From Bacteroidales bacterium (GTDB lineage: Bacteria; Bacteroidota; Bacteroidia; Bacteroidales; UBA932), in NCBI GenBank assembly GCA_021371955.1, contig JAJFVD010000012.1:310001-374000 (forward strand): 64,000 nt of DNA. The letters are read 5' to 3'. Of this stretch, positions 17,057 to 26,672 are shown piece after piece; within the stretch, counting starts at the first letter, position 1; each line of letters opens with the position of its first letter. The notes beneath the pieces are model-generated. The model was not told the origin of the DNA and made no database searches. It saw only the letters and a program-made list of their open reading frames with translations. Both the position numbers and the translations under genes were made by a program.

Positions 17057-18586
17057 ATGCTTAGAAGAACTTTTTGTGCAACATGTATAGGTGTTGAGGC
17101 AATTACAGTTACTGTTGAGGTAGATGTCTCTCCCGGAATCAGCTTTTTCCTGGTTGGGCTGCCGGACAGTGCAGTGAGGGAGAGTCAGCAAAGAATTGGG
17201 ACGGCACTTCACACAGTTGGCGCAAAGTTGCCTGGTAAGAAGATTGTAATCAACATGGCCCCGGCAGATCTTAAAAAGGAGGGTTCGTCATTTGACCTTG
17301 CAATTGCCATGGGAATTCTGGCTGCATCGGACCAGTATCTGTTCAATTATCTGGAAGATTATATAATTATGGGAGAGCTGGCCCTCGACGGAACTATAAG
17401 ACCGGTAAACGGCGCTCTCCCTGTTGCCGTTCATGCAAAGAAAGAGGGTTTCCGGGGATGTATTTTCCCGCTTGATTCTGCTAAAGAGGCTTCGGAAATT
17501 GGTGGTCTGGAAATATATGGAGTAACACATCTTGACGAAGTTATTTCAATTTTGTCAGGCGAGGTGAGTGTTGTGCCGTTGATACCCCAAAAGGAAACTT
17601 CTGAATCAAGGTCAATGTTTAATATTCCGGATTTTAAGGAAATCAGGGGACAGGAGAGTGCAAAAAGAGGTCTCGAAATTGCAGCCGCAGGAGCCCATCA
17701 TTTAATTTTAAGCGGACCTCCAGGCTCGGGAAAAACATTTATGGCAAGGGCTCTTGCCGGAATTCTGCCAAAAATGACCTCTGCCGAGTCTGTAGAAACA
17801 AGCAAAATTTATTCAGTAGCAGGAAAGTCCTGTTCAAACGGAGGACTTATGAAAGAGCGGCCTTTTCGTTCACCTCACCATTCGGCCTCGCTTTGTGCAA
17901 TTACCGGCGGGGGCTCTGCATCAATGCCCGGAGAAATATCCCTTGCACATAACGGGGTGCTTTATCTTGACGAAATAGCTGAATTCCCCCGCTCGGTACT
18001 CGAAGTCCTTAGGCAGCCCATGGAAGAAAGAGAAATTTCAATTTCAAGATTAAAATACAAATTAACCTATCCCGCAAACTTTATGCTCATTGCGTCCATG
18101 AATCCTTGCCCCTGCGGTTTTTACGGCCAGCCCGGCGACAGGTGTACATGCGGTGCGGCACAGGTGGCAAGATACCGGTCAAAAATTTCGGGGCCGCTCA
18201 TGGACAGGATTGATTTGCAGATTGAAGTGCAGCCTGTTCCTGCGGAGAGACTGACAGGGGAGGGCGGCTCCGAGAGCAGCCGTGAAATCCGGGAAAGAGT
18301 TGAAGCAGCAAGAGTGATTCAGAATAACAGATATATGGGCGAGTATAATACAAATGCACAGATACCTGCCGGAGATTTAAAAAAGTACTGCAAAATAGGC
18401 AGGAATGAGACTCAGTTCTTATGTGCCGCGATTTCCAAACTGAGCCTTTCGGCAAGGGCATACAGCAGAATTTTGAAGGTTGCCAGGACAATTGCCGATT
18501 TAGATGGAGGAGATTTTATATCTTTGAGCCATCTTTCAGAAGCGCTGCTTTACAGAGGATTCGACAGAAAAAATTGGAATGAATAA
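17057..18586 (+). CDS. comM: ComM/YifB-family Mg-chelatase-like AAA+ ATPase
   Basis: A 509-aa protein of the family whose studied members promote branch migration of incoming single-stranded DNA during natural transformation. Residues about 20-160 form the N-terminal ChlI-type domain (VDVSPGISFFLVGLPDSAVRESQQRI). The AAA+ core has Walker A GPPGSGKTF, RPFRSPHHSAS, Walker B VLYLDEIAEF and a Cys cluster NPCPCGFYG...CTCG. The C-terminal Mg_chelatase_C part ends with ILKVARTIADLDG. Length matches the family. tsaE overlaps its end by 8 bp. Whether this organism is transformable cannot be seen here. Confidence 0.93.
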   Translation: MLRRTFCATCIGVEAITVTVEVDVSPGISFFLVGLPDSAVRESQQRIGTALHTVGAKLPGKKIVINMAPADLKKEGSSFDLAIAMGILAASDQYLFNYLEDYIIMGELALDGTIRPVNGALPVAVHAKKEGFRGCIFPLDSAKEASEIGGLEIYGVTHLDEVISILSGEVSVVPLIPQKETSESRSMFNIPDFKEIRGQESAKRGLEIAAAGAHHLILSGPPGSGKTFMARALAGILPKMTSAESVETSKIYSVAGKSCSNGGLMKERPFRSPHHSASLCAITGGGSASMPGEISLAHNGVLYLDEIAEFPRSVLEVLRQPMEEREISISRLKYKLTYPANFMLIASMNPCPCGFYGQPGDRCTCGAAQVARYRSKISGPLMDRIDLQIEVQPVPAERLTGEGGSESSREIRERVEAARVIQNNRYMGEYNTNAQIPAGDLKKYCKIGRNETQFLCAAISKLSLSARAYSRILKVARTIADLDGGDFISLSHLSEALLYRGFDRKNWNE

Positions 18587-18995
18587 AAAAATTATAATCA
18601 ACGGAATAGATGACATCGGAAGAGCCGCAAAAGAGTTTTTGCAGTTAAGGCCACCCCTTCCGGTTATAGCTTTATATGGAGAGATGGGTGCCGGAAAAAC
18701 TACTTTCACAAAGGCCCTCTGCCGCGCGCTCAAAGTTAAGGAGGGAGTTAACAGTCCTACGTTTACATTAATAAACGAATATACAACCGAGAGCGGAGAG
18801 TTGATTTTCCACTTTGACTTCTACCGGATTAATAAGCTCGAAGAGGCTTTTGATATAGGCTTTGAAGAGTTCGTAGACTCTGGACATTTATGCATTATTG
18901 AATGGCCGGAAAAAATTGAACAGATACTTCCACCTGATACGCTCAGAGTAAAAATATCTGTTCTTGAAGACGGTACCAGAGAAATTACTTTCTGA
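18579..18995 (+). CDS. tsaE: tRNA threonylcarbamoyladenosine biosynthesis ATPase TsaE
   Basis: A 138-aa P-loop ATPase that works with TsaB/TsaD to transfer the threonylcarbamoyl group onto A37 of ANN-decoding tRNAs. The Walker A motif is GEMGAGKTTFTKAL (about 31-44), followed by the family segments NSPTFTLINEY and FHFDFYRI, and the C-terminal CIIEWPE. Length is normal. It is translationally coupled to comM (8-bp overlap). The TsaC-like enzyme for the preceding step is at 29.2-29.7 kb. Confidence 0.95.
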   Translation: MNKKIIINGIDDIGRAAKEFLQLRPPLPVIALYGEMGAGKTTFTKALCRALKVKEGVNSPTFTLINEYTTESGELIFHFDFYRINKLEEAFDIGFEEFVDSGHLCIIEWPEKIEQILPPDTLRVKISVLEDGTREITF

Positions 18996-19010
18996 TTTCC
19001 CTGATTTATA

Positions 19011-20177
19011 TTAGTTTTCCGGATACAACAGGTAAGGGCGTCGTTGCTCTTTGAATTTTGCAACGTCTCCTGCCCACATTGCCTTTATTTCGGCAGCTGT
19101 TTTCCCCTCTTTTATCATTTTTCTCACATATCCCTGACCAATGAGGTTTTCAAAGAAAGAACGGAAGAAATGATCGTCGAGGTTAAGATTTTTGTATGCA
19201 TCAACCACGTATTCTAGGTTTATACCTGCCTTGTTAATCTCTTCGATTGACGGAGTCTTTCTTAAATCTACACCAAAGCACTCCTTATCAAGCTGAGGAG
19301 GAAATTTCGCACCTGGAATACTCCTTGGAGTGAAAGAGAATTTATATCCTTTCATGTTAGGGTGTCCGTACATCTGGAAAGCAGTAGTTGTTCCTCTTCC
19401 AAGACTTACAGGAGTCGCTTCAAAATAACATGTAGAAGGATAGAGATAGATTGACCTCATATCGGGAAGGTTTGGCGACGGTTTCACAGGAAGCTGATAC
19501 ATGCTTGCGTGTGTATAATTCTTGCATTTAATTACCTTAATGTCACACTGAATGCCGTCTTTTAGCCACTTTTCGCCATTTATCATTCCGGCAAGTTCTC
19601 CGAGAGTCATTCCGTGAACAGTTGGAATAGGGAGCCAGCCAACGCCGGATTTATATTTCATGTCGAGGATAGGGCCGTCTACATAAAACCCGATTGGATT
19701 TGGCCTGTCGAGAATAACCATTTTTACTCCGTTTTCTGCGCAGGCTTCCATCATTCTTGCCATAGTTGTGAGGTATGTATAGAAACGAACCCCAACATCC
19801 TGCAGGTCAAAAACCATTACATCAATCTCCTTCATAAGTTCAGAAGCAGGTTTGCCGGTATTTCCCTCATAAAGAGACTTGATAGGGATCCCTGTTTTCT
19901 GGTCTACAGAACTTGATACATGTTCGCCGGCATCGGCATCCCCGCGGAAACCGTGTTCCGGAGACATAATAGCAACTATATTTATCTTAAGGGCAACCAG
20001 AGAATCCACAAGATGGGTTTTCCCAATCATCCCGGTCTGATTTGAGAGGACAGCAACTTTTTTCCCTTGCAAAAGAGGAAGGTACTCGCTTACCGATTCG
20101 GCGCCGGTTTTGATGTTCTGGGCCGTGAGTGCACTTGCAAAAGTCAGGAAGAGTCCAATAATTAAAGCTTTTTTCAT
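19011..20177 (-). CDS. DUF1343 exported protein, NamZ-like exo-beta-N-acetylmuramidase
   Basis: A 388-aa protein with signal peptide MKKALIIGLFLTFASALTAQ. The DUF1343 family is visible through VAVLSNQTG, MSPEHGFRGDADAG, VMVFDLQDVGVRFYTYLTTM, VILDRPNPIGF and VHGMTLGELAGMING. The characterised member NamZ of Bacillus removes terminal MurNAc from muropeptides, and Bacteroidota homologues are thought to act in the periplasm on peptidoglycan fragments. The conserved acidic and aromatic positions are present, so activity is plausible. It is convergent with tsaE (15 bp between stops) and monocistronic. Confidence 0.88.
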   Translation of the reverse strand: MKKALIIGLFLTFASALTAQNIKTGAESVSEYLPLLQGKKVAVLSNQTGMIGKTHLVDSLVALKINIVAIMSPEHGFRGDADAGEHVSSSVDQKTGIPIKSLYEGNTGKPASELMKEIDVMVFDLQDVGVRFYTYLTTMARMMEACAENGVKMVILDRPNPIGFYVDGPILDMKYKSGVGWLPIPTVHGMTLGELAGMINGEKWLKDGIQCDIKVIKCKNYTHASMYQLPVKPSPNLPDMRSIYLYPSTCYFEATPVSLGRGTTTAFQMYGHPNMKGYKFSFTPRSIPGAKFPPQLDKECFGVDLRKTPSIEEINKAGINLEYVVDAYKNLNLDDHFFRSFFENLIGQGYVRKMIKEGKTAAEIKAMWAGDVAKFKEQRRPYLLYPEN

Positions 20178-20211
20178 ATTTCTGAAATTTTGGGTTAGTT
20201 TCGTAAATATA

Positions 20212-21249
20212 CTATTTTATTTCCACCCAAAGGGTGCCGTTTCCTTTCTCAATATACCCTATTTCGAAGAGGGGAAAGTTCTCTTTTTTGGCAATCTCAC
20301 TTACTTTGCTGATACTGTCCGGCTTAACGGCAATGAGCAAACCTCCGCTAGTTTGAGGGTCGCAAAGAAGAGCCTTCTGCTTTTCTGTCATAGCCGATAT
20401 TTTATGACCGTAACTGGCAAAATTACGATGAGTACCACCCGGAATGCACTCCTGCTCTATATAGAAATCTGCTCCCGCAATACGGGGAACTTTATCAAAC
20501 TCCACTACAATCTTCACCCCACTGCCTTCGGCCATCTCTGCGGCATGCCCCATGAGTCCGAAACCTGTAACATCGGTCATGGCAGTTACTCCTTCAACAG
20601 AAGAGAGGGCAATTCCGGGACGGTTTAAAGTAGTCATGAGCCTCAGTGCTTCGGCTTTATCCTCTTCCCTTGCAACTCCGAATTTTTCGGCAGTAGTTAC
20701 AAGACCTATTCCAAGCGGCTTAGTGAGGAAAAGTTTGCAGCCTTCCTGTGCACCGTTGTTTTTCTTAACCTTTTCTACTTCTACTATCCCTGTAACAGCA
20801 AGGCCGAATATAGGGTCCGCACTATTGATGCTGTGTCCGCCCGCAAGAGGGATATTTGCCTGGTCGCACACTTCGCGTGCTCCGGAAACCACCTCTCCGG
20901 CAACAGACGCAGGAAGCTTATCAAGCGGCCAGCCAAGAATTGCTATTGCCATGAGCGGCTCTCCTCCCATTGCATAAATATCTGAGATTGCATTTGTAGC
21001 GGCAACCCTTCCAAAGTCATAAGGATTGTCAACTATTGGAGTAAAAAAATCGGTTGTGCTCACGATTGCCCTTCCTCCTCCAATGTCTAATACGGCTGCG
21101 TCATCTTTGCTGTCATTCCCAACCAGCAGATTTTCAAAAATCTTTCCCGATTTACTGCTTTTCAATATCTCTTCCAGGTCTTTTGGCGCAATCTTGCAAC
21201 CGCATCCTGCACCGGGGCTGAATTGTGTGAGTCTGATATTTTCTCCCAT
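20212..21249 (-). CDS. selD: Selenide, water dikinase (selenophosphate synthetase)
   Basis: A 345-aa enzyme that makes selenophosphate from selenide and ATP. It starts [20 protein letters not shown] with the catalytic Cys (not selenocysteine) and Lys. Further signatures are [56 protein letters not shown] and [12 protein letters not shown]. It is last in the operon mnmH-yedF-selD; its ATG overlaps the yedF stop by one base. Since mnmH is in the operon, the selenophosphate is presumably used for tRNA 2-selenouridine. Confidence 0.97.
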   Translation of the reverse strand: MGENIRLTQFSPGAGCGCKIAPKDLEEILKSSKSGKIFENLLVGNDSKDDAAVLDIGGGRAIVSTTDFFTPIVDNPYDFGRVAATNAISDIYAMGGEPLMAIAILGWPLDKLPASVAGEVVSGAREVCDQANIPLAGGHSINSADPIFGLAVTGIVEVEKVKKNNGAQEGCKLFLTKPLGIGLVTTAEKFGVAREEDKAEALRLMTTLNRPGIALSSVEGVTAMTDVTGFGLMGHAAEMAEGSGVKIVVEFDKVPRIAGADFYIEQECIPGGTHRNFASYGHKISAMTEKQKALLCDPQTSGGLLIAVKPDSISKVSEIAKKENFPLFEIGYIEKGNGTLWVEIK

Positions 21250-21605
21250 TACAGATTGATTATTTTTGTGCTGTTTTGCTGTACATCTATGATATCAAGC
21301 ATAGTGCCAACGCTTCCTGTCTGTACTTTGTCCAGCAGGTTGTTAAAAACCAGACATGTTTTACAAATAATTATTTTGGTCCCGCTGTTTTCTGCGGCAC
21401 GAAACTCTTCAATAACGGGAGATCCTTCGCATACCAGTTTTACACCGTCACCATAAAGGCATATATAAGACGGGCATCGCCCTTCGTTTATAAGGAGAGT
21501 CAGGTAATTTTTTATGAGTGTGTGGCTCAGCTCCTGCGGCGCTTCGCCCATGCCGTTCCTGCTGATTATTACTGCAATCTTGCTGTTAATCTCTTTAATT
21601 CCCAT
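21249..21605 (-). CDS. YedF-like DsrE-domain protein without the TusA domain
   Basis: A 118-aa protein matching the C-terminal DsrE-like half of selenium-metabolism protein Yed[49 protein letters not shown], and the Cys loop [10 protein letters not shown]. Full YedF is about 190-200 aa and starts with a TusA-like sulfur-carrier domain, absent here. It lies between mnmH and selD with 3-bp and 1-bp junctions, so it almost certainly takes part in selenium delivery for tRNA selenation. The exact role of this family is not established. Confidence 0.85.
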   Translation of the reverse strand: MGIKEINSKIAVIISRNGMGEAPQELSHTLIKNYLTLLINEGRCPSYICLYGDGVKLVCEGSPVIEEFRAAENSGTKIIICKTCLVFNNLLDKVQTGSVGTMLDIIDVQQNSTKIINL

Positions 21606-21608
21606 TTG

Positions 21609-22649
21609 TCAGATATTAAATATGGTATCTTTTGCGATACTCTTTAGTTCTTCAATTGTAGATTTGCTATCCAGCGTATTAAGTTTAACTGTGGGGAGTT
21701 TAAGGTCGGTACCGAAACGGGTGGTCAGCTGGCTCCCGTATGCCGAGTCATAATAGTCGAGACAAATTCTTGCGGCGGTATCCCTGTCGCCTGCCATACA
21801 AGCATCAACTGCCTTTTTGCACTTGTCGAAACCAAGCCTTTTCTCAATTTTCTTAATTGAATCCACAAGCCCTTCCAGCGGGAAACAGGCATAGTCTCTC
21901 ATAAGCCTTTCCATGCGAATTTCATAAGGAGTATCAATTCGTATAAGGGGAGATGTGCGCATCTGGTTCCAGAAAGACTGGGGTAAAAAGACCTTTCCCA
22001 CATTTCTGCTTTCATCCTCTACCCATATAACGCGATTGTAATCCAGAGTCTCCAACTCACGGCAAAGCATATTTTCAAATTGCTCTGTAGATGGCTGAAT
22101 CTCCTGACCAAGCGAACCAAAAGCTGAGCCTTTATGATTGGAAATGCCTTCCAGATCAATAACCTGCTCGCCGGCTTCCCGGAGTGCCTGAAGAATTTCT
22201 GTTTTACCGGAACCGGTATATCCTCCAAGCAGGATTATTTTACAGGGAACGTCAAAGCGATCCAGAACATAATGACGGTATGCCTTGTAGCCGTCAATGA
22301 GAACGGAACATTTAATATCAACTGTTTCTATGAGCCATGCCATTGACGAAGAACGCATTCCTCCCCTCCAGCAGTGTATGAGAATTTCGGGAGATTTAAG
22401 TTTAAGTGCAAACTTGGTAAAATCCTTCATTTTAGGGCCTGTAAATTCAAGCCCTCTCTGAACAGCTTTTATCTTCCCCTGCTTTTTGTATATGGTCCCT
22501 ATCTCTGCACGCTCATCATCTGAGAACAGCGGTAAATTAAGAGCCCCGGGGATATGAGCGTGCTCATATTCTCCCGGGGATCTTACATCTATTATTGGAA
22601 GAGAGTTTCCTCTCTCAATAAATTCTTTAACTGATATTACTTTTGACAT
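21609..22649 (-). CDS. mnmH: tRNA 2-selenouridine synthase
   Basis: A 346-aa enzyme (SelU/YbbB) that replaces sulfur with selenium at the wobble 2-thiouridine of Lys, Glu and Gln tRNAs. Residues 1-115 form a rhodanese domain with active-site C93 in HCWRGGMRSSSMAW. A P-loop GGYTGSGKT at 142-150 starts the C-terminal domain (QVIDLEGISNHKGSAFGSLG). First gene of the selenium operon. It lies 32 bp after the ompP1 stop, with a -7-like TACTTTTG in that gap. Confidence 0.95.
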   Translation of the reverse strand: MSKVISVKEFIERGNSLPIIDVRSPGEYEHAHIPGALNLPLFSDDERAEIGTIYKKQGKIKAVQRGLEFTGPKMKDFTKFALKLKSPEILIHCWRGGMRSSSMAWLIETVDIKCSVLIDGYKAYRHYVLDRFDVPCKIILLGGYTGSGKTEILQALREAGEQVIDLEGISNHKGSAFGSLGQEIQPSTEQFENMLCRELETLDYNRVIWVEDESRNVGKVFLPQSFWNQMRTSPLIRIDTPYEIRMERLMRDYACFPLEGLVDSIKKIEKRLGFDKCKKAVDACMAGDRDTAARICLDYYDSAYGSQLTTRFGTDLKLPTVKLNTLDSKSTIEELKSIAKDTIFNI

Positions 22650-22663
22650 AGTTTTTCCCCATG

Positions 22664-22671
22664 CAAAAGTA
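22664..22671 (-). promoter_or_regulatory. Putative -7 box for the selenium operon
   Basis: TACTTTTG on the minus strand, 14 bp before the mnmH start and downstream of ompP1. No clear TTG at the expected distance. If real, the selenium operon is transcribed separately from ompP1. Confidence 0.3.
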
Positions 22672-22681
22672 TGGATTTTTT

Positions 22682-24043
22682 CTAGAAGTTAAACCTTAAT
22701 CCAAATGAAGGGAGGAAAGCAATTGTTTTGAAGTCGCCACCCAATACGGTTACTCCATTCTGAATAATCTTTCCTGTTGTTTTCTGGCCATTGTTAAACT
22801 GGAATCCCAGGTCAACAGCCATAGCCTTAAACACCTGATAAGTTGCACCAACTGTTACGCTCATCTTGTTTGAACCCGGAGATTCCGGACCATACTGGTT
22901 AAGGTCAACAGGTGTGCTGTCGTAGATAAATCCCATACGTGCGGTGAATTTCTCACAAGCTTTGTATTCTGCACCAATACGATATATCATTGTATTCTTG
23001 AAATTCTTTGGAGTAGCCGAAGTAATACTTGGGAAAACAATTTTTAAAGTGTCATAGGCTTTCCATCCTACGTACTGAAGTTCGGCAGAAAGAAGGAGTT
23101 TCTTAGTTGCTTTAAAGGCAACACCAAGATTTGTGTTTGAAGGGACAGGAAGCTCCGATGTGAATGACTTGCCGTCAAGAGAGGTAACAGTTGCTACCGA
23201 AGGGTTGTAAAGCGGATTTGTTGATGCCGGAGCTGTGCTTAAAACAGTCATAAGAGTTTTAAGCTCCGGAGTTGCATAGCTTAAAACCGTTGTTCCATCA
23301 TTTACTTTAAGCATAACCTTTGATCTGTATGAAAGACCGATGCTCCATCTCTCATTTGGGCTGTAAAGAATACCAACATTGAAACCTACGGCAGGACTTG
23401 CTTTTCCCTGAAGATTTGCAGAAACGGGAGACATTCCCGAAGCATTTGAGATTATGGTTTTGTATGCAGACGGGAAAGCCGGGCTTGCAAGATATCCGTT
23501 AAGTCCGTTTACCGGCATGAGCCCTTTGTTATACTCAAAGTCTCCGAAGTCTACCATTACACCTGCGCCAATACTAAATTTGTCGCTGAATTTGTATGAA
23601 ATAGTAGGCTGAACAGAAAATGCCTTAAGAGATATGTTTTGAACAAAATGGGATCCGTTCCAGTTATCCGGCCAAAAAAGTGAGTTACCGGCAGGGTTGG
23701 TTATGCTGATACCCGCATACAGGTTTTTGACAACTTTAACGCCGATATATCCAAAAAGAGGTGTTCCTGTTGGATTGTCGGTTTGAGCAGTATATGTACC
23801 ACTAGTATAAGTCACTTTAGAAAATACTCCTGTTGCGCCAAGAGAAATGTCTACTTTTCCATTCATAAAAGAAAGACCGGCAGGGTTGAAAAGCATACTT
23901 TCGCCGCCAAGCTTGAGAGCTGTTCCTAAATGTCCCATTCCAAGCTGGCGGGCACTTTGTGTATTTAACTGATAGCCCTCAGCCATAACAGTGAGACCAA
24001 TAATATTGGCCAGAAGAAATAGTGAAATTTTCTTTAGTTTCAT
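22682..24043 (-). CDS. OmpP1/FadL-family outer-membrane transport protein
   Basis: A 453-aa beta-barrel protein with a signal peptide ending near VMAEG. The mature N-terminus GYQLNTQSARQLGMGHLGTALKLGGESMLFNPAGLSFM carries the family's hatch region with the NPAG motif. Later segments follow the FadL pattern: NWNGSHFVQN, SIGLSYRSKVMLKVNDG, FTARMGFIYDSTPVD, ending in LPSFGLRFNF with the C-terminal Phe of barrel proteins. FadL proteins carry hydrophobic compounds such as fatty acids. The substrate here is unknown. Confidence 0.88.
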   Translation of the reverse strand: MKLKKISLFLLANIIGLTVMAEGYQLNTQSARQLGMGHLGTALKLGGESMLFNPAGLSFMNGKVDISLGATGVFSKVTYTSGTYTAQTDNPTGTPLFGYIGVKVVKNLYAGISITNPAGNSLFWPDNWNGSHFVQNISLKAFSVQPTISYKFSDKFSIGAGVMVDFGDFEYNKGLMPVNGLNGYLASPAFPSAYKTIISNASGMSPVSANLQGKASPAVGFNVGILYSPNERWSIGLSYRSKVMLKVNDGTTVLSYATPELKTLMTVLSTAPASTNPLYNPSVATVTSLDGKSFTSELPVPSNTNLGVAFKATKKLLLSAELQYVGWKAYDTLKIVFPSITSATPKNFKNTMIYRIGAEYKACEKFTARMGFIYDSTPVDLNQYGPESPGSNKMSVTVGATYQVFKAMAVDLGFQFNNGQKTTGKIIQNGVTVLGGDFKTIAFLPSFGLRFNF

Positions 24044-24066
24044 TTTTATTCGTTTTAATACAAAAA

Positions 24067-24100
24067 CAAAACTAATAAAATTTGATATTAGTATACTAAT
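24067..24100 (-). promoter_or_regulatory. Promoter/operator region of ompP1
   Basis: On the minus strand TAGTTTTG (24067-24074) fits the -7 box. Just upstream is the perfect 14-bp palindrome attagtatactaat (24087-24100), positioned like an operator overlapping the promoter. No regulator gene is adjacent. Confidence 0.35.
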
Positions 24101-24143
24101 TTGGGGTCAAAAAACAAAATTATCAGAAAATCAACAAAATAAA

Positions 24144-24172
24144 ACTACACTATCTATGAAAGATAGTGTAGT
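24144..24172 (-). terminator. Terminator of the S9 peptidase gene
   Basis: actacactatct (24144-24155) pairs perfectly with agatagtgtagt (24161-24172) around a 5-nt loop. On the minus strand it is followed by a T-rich stretch, 25 bp beyond the peptidase stop. Confidence 0.8.
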
Positions 24173-24196
24173 ATAGATGTTTGAGTTAAAAGTTAA

Positions 24197-26638
24197 CTAG
24201 TTATTATTCATCTGTGGTATTTCCACATCTTCCCTGCAGTCGCCTATAAGGTGTTTGCTGAAATAATCACCCATTTTCCAGAAATAATATTCGGTCATAT
24301 CGCCATATGCATGTCTCTGACCAGGCATGATAAGCATATCAAAACGCTTGTTTGCGCGAATGAGGGCATTTACCATTCTGAGAGTATTACCCGGGTGAAC
24401 ATTATTGTCGATGTCTCCTGTTACAAGCAAAAGGTGTCCCTTAAGATTTTTGGCTATCTCCGAATTCTTGTCAATGCTGTATTTGAATGTGGTATCATTC
24501 TTTTCAGAAACTGTCTCCTGAACCCCGTGGTGCTGTTCGCTCCACCAGCGGTTGTAAATGTTGTTTTCATGATTTCCGGAACACGATACCGCAACTTTGA
24601 AGAAATCGGGATATACAAGTATTGCTGCTGTTGACATGAATCCGCCGCCGGAGTGTCCTGTAATACCCACTTTATTGATGTTGATGTACGGATATTTTGC
24701 AGCAAGCTGCTCTACTACAATCTTTTTATCTTCAAGACCATAGTCTCTGAGGTTTCCGTACCCATAGTTGTGATACCATTTAGAACGGGCAGGGTGTCCG
24801 CCTCTGTTTCCAACTGTAACTACAATAAAACCAAACTGGGCAAGACGGTCCACGCGGTCCATGCTTCTAGTCCATGAAGAATTAACTGCTTCGGTTTGAG
24901 GACCGGGATATACATACTCAATAATAGGATATAGTTTAGTAGAGTCGAAATCGAAAGGCCTGTATATTACTCCGTAAAGATCTGTAATGCCGTCTCCGGC
25001 CTTTACCTTAAATCTTTCGGGGAATTTATATCCTGCAGCAAAAAGACGGCTGAGGTCGGTAGCTTCGAGGTCCATGATTTTACGGCCGGTGTTGTCGTAT
25101 AAAGAAGACTTTGGAGCAACATCCACCCTTGAATAATTGTCGACAAAATACCTGCCGTTGTCGGATGAAATTGCATCGTGATTAAAATCACCGGCATTAA
25201 GGAGTTTAAGGTTGCTTCCGTCGAAGTTAACTCTGTAATGGTGGGCGAAGTATGGGTCTTCGCTTTTTTCTTTACCGTTTGCCGTGAAATAGACAACTCT
25301 TTGAACCGGGTCAACTGCTTCAATGTCATCAACATGAAAATCGCCGGTTGTAACAGCATTTTTTAAATTGCCGTTTTCGTCGTATAGGTACAATTGTGCC
25401 CAACCTGTGCGTTCGCTCCAGTGAATAAGCTCCTTGCCTCCGTTAATTATTTTAAGAGGCCTGGTTTCCACATAGGTATTCATCCTCTCCTTAATGAGAG
25501 TGCGACAGCTGTCCTCAGCTATATTAACCGAACAAATGTCAACTCTTTTTAAGTCACGGCTGATTCGGGTAATGTAAAATTTGTTTTCGGTACCTAGCCA
25601 TGTATTCGAATTGATGTCATCGGACATGTTTTTCTGAAGGACGGGGGTGCTGTGAATTCTCAGCTCCTGATCTTTGAATGACGCTGTTTTGATTGACTTG
25701 TATTTTTTGCCTTCGATGTCAAAAATGAAAAGATGCCTGACAGGAGCTTCGGCCTCTCCCGGCATCTGATATTTGTAGCTCTCAAGCTTTGGTCTTGGCT
25801 GGGCAAGTATATCGATAACCCATAAGTCTTTTACCTTTGATTCGTCGCTGCGGATAAAAGCAAAGTTTTTTGAATCAGGAGACCAAAGGATATATGCTGA
25901 TACCCTTTTCTTCTTCTCTTTTGCTGTTGCATATATATCATCGTTGCCGTTTCCGAATCCAAAGTCTCTTGTGCCTTCTTTTGTGAGCTGAGTTTCAACT
26001 ATGGTAGTGTCATCTTCGTTTTTTCTTGCTTTCTCAAAATTCGCCATGTCCATGCAATAAAGATTGTAGTCTCTTGAAAAGACAACATATTTTTTATCGG
26101 GAGACACGCTGCCCCATCTTGGGTATGGTTTGAAAGCTTTGTAGTCCTTTACTTCGGTAAGAGCTCCCGTTGCAATGTCATATTCAAATCCGTGAATTTT
26201 TTTCTCTTTTTTGGGCTTTCCTGTTTTGTCGTCCTTAACCTCAACATCTACGGAACTCTTGATTTCGAATGTGAATTTCTTATCGTCGACAAGTTTGAGA
26301 TTGGTAATAGGAATATTTTGAGCATCAAACGGATCTTTTACAATTTCTGTAAGCTGAGCTGCAAGTTTTACGTTGTCAAACAACTCTTTTTTAGACCCGG
26401 TAGCAGGATCGGCAATATAGTAAGATGTTCCCTGAGCAGTCTGGTAGCTATACCAGAATTTGTCGGAATTCTTGAACCACTTGGGGCTCACAGATGTAGA
26501 AAATACCATTTTCCCAACTTTCTTAGGAGAAAACCTTGCAGCAAGATCGTAATTAGCAGTCGTTACAGCCTTTTGCTGACTCCATCCTGCAACTCCTGCC
26601 AGTAGAAAAACGACTAAAAGTAGAAAGCTTTTTTTCAT
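24197..26638 (-). CDS. S9-family (dipeptidyl peptidase IV-like) serine peptidase
   Basis: An 813-aa exported peptidase. I use the ATG at 26638 because it begins a clean signal peptide (MKKSFLLLVVFLLAGVAGWSQQ); the frame stays open upstream to 26773 but that part overlaps the phosphoesterase gene and is not signal-like. Residues about 40-550 form the beta-propeller DPPIV_N domain (VSPDKKYVVFSRDYNLY, LWSPDSKNFAFIRSDES). The alpha/beta-hydrolase domain has the nucleophile in GHSGGGF, the Asp in GDIDNNVH and the His in RHAYGD. Bacteroidota use such enzymes to trim peptides in the periplasm. Confidence 0.93.
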   Translation of the reverse strand: MKKSFLLLVVFLLAGVAGWSQQKAVTTANYDLAARFSPKKVGKMVFSTSVSPKWFKNSDKFWYSYQTAQGTSYYIADPATGSKKELFDNVKLAAQLTEIVKDPFDAQNIPITNLKLVDDKKFTFEIKSSVDVEVKDDKTGKPKKEKKIHGFEYDIATGALTEVKDYKAFKPYPRWGSVSPDKKYVVFSRDYNLYCMDMANFEKARKNEDDTTIVETQLTKEGTRDFGFGNGNDDIYATAKEKKKRVSAYILWSPDSKNFAFIRSDESKVKDLWVIDILAQPRPKLESYKYQMPGEAEAPVRHLFIFDIEGKKYKSIKTASFKDQELRIHSTPVLQKNMSDDINSNTWLGTENKFYITRISRDLKRVDICSVNIAEDSCRTLIKERMNTYVETRPLKIINGGKELIHWSERTGWAQLYLYDENGNLKNAVTTGDFHVDDIEAVDPVQRVVYFTANGKEKSEDPYFAHHYRVNFDGSNLKLLNAGDFNHDAISSDNGRYFVDNYSRVDVAPKSSLYDNTGRKIMDLEATDLSRLFAAGYKFPERFKVKAGDGITDLYGVIYRPFDFDSTKLYPIIEYVYPGPQTEAVNSSWTRSMDRVDRLAQFGFIVVTVGNRGGHPARSKWYHNYGYGNLRDYGLEDKKIVVEQLAAKYPYININKVGITGHSGGGFMSTAAILVYPDFFKVAVSCSGNHENNIYNRWWSEQHHGVQETVSEKNDTTFKYSIDKNSEIAKNLKGHLLLVTGDIDNNVHPGNTLRMVNALIRANKRFDMLIMPGQRHAYGDMTEYYFWKMGDYFSKHLIGDCREDVEIPQMNNN

Positions 26639-26672
26639 ATTGAAAAGTTTTGATTTTATATTTAGTTGATAT

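Noticed and set aside
20110..20628. A plus-strand open frame of 172 codons
   Set aside because: It is antisense to selD and the NamZ-like gene and has no recognisable protein features.
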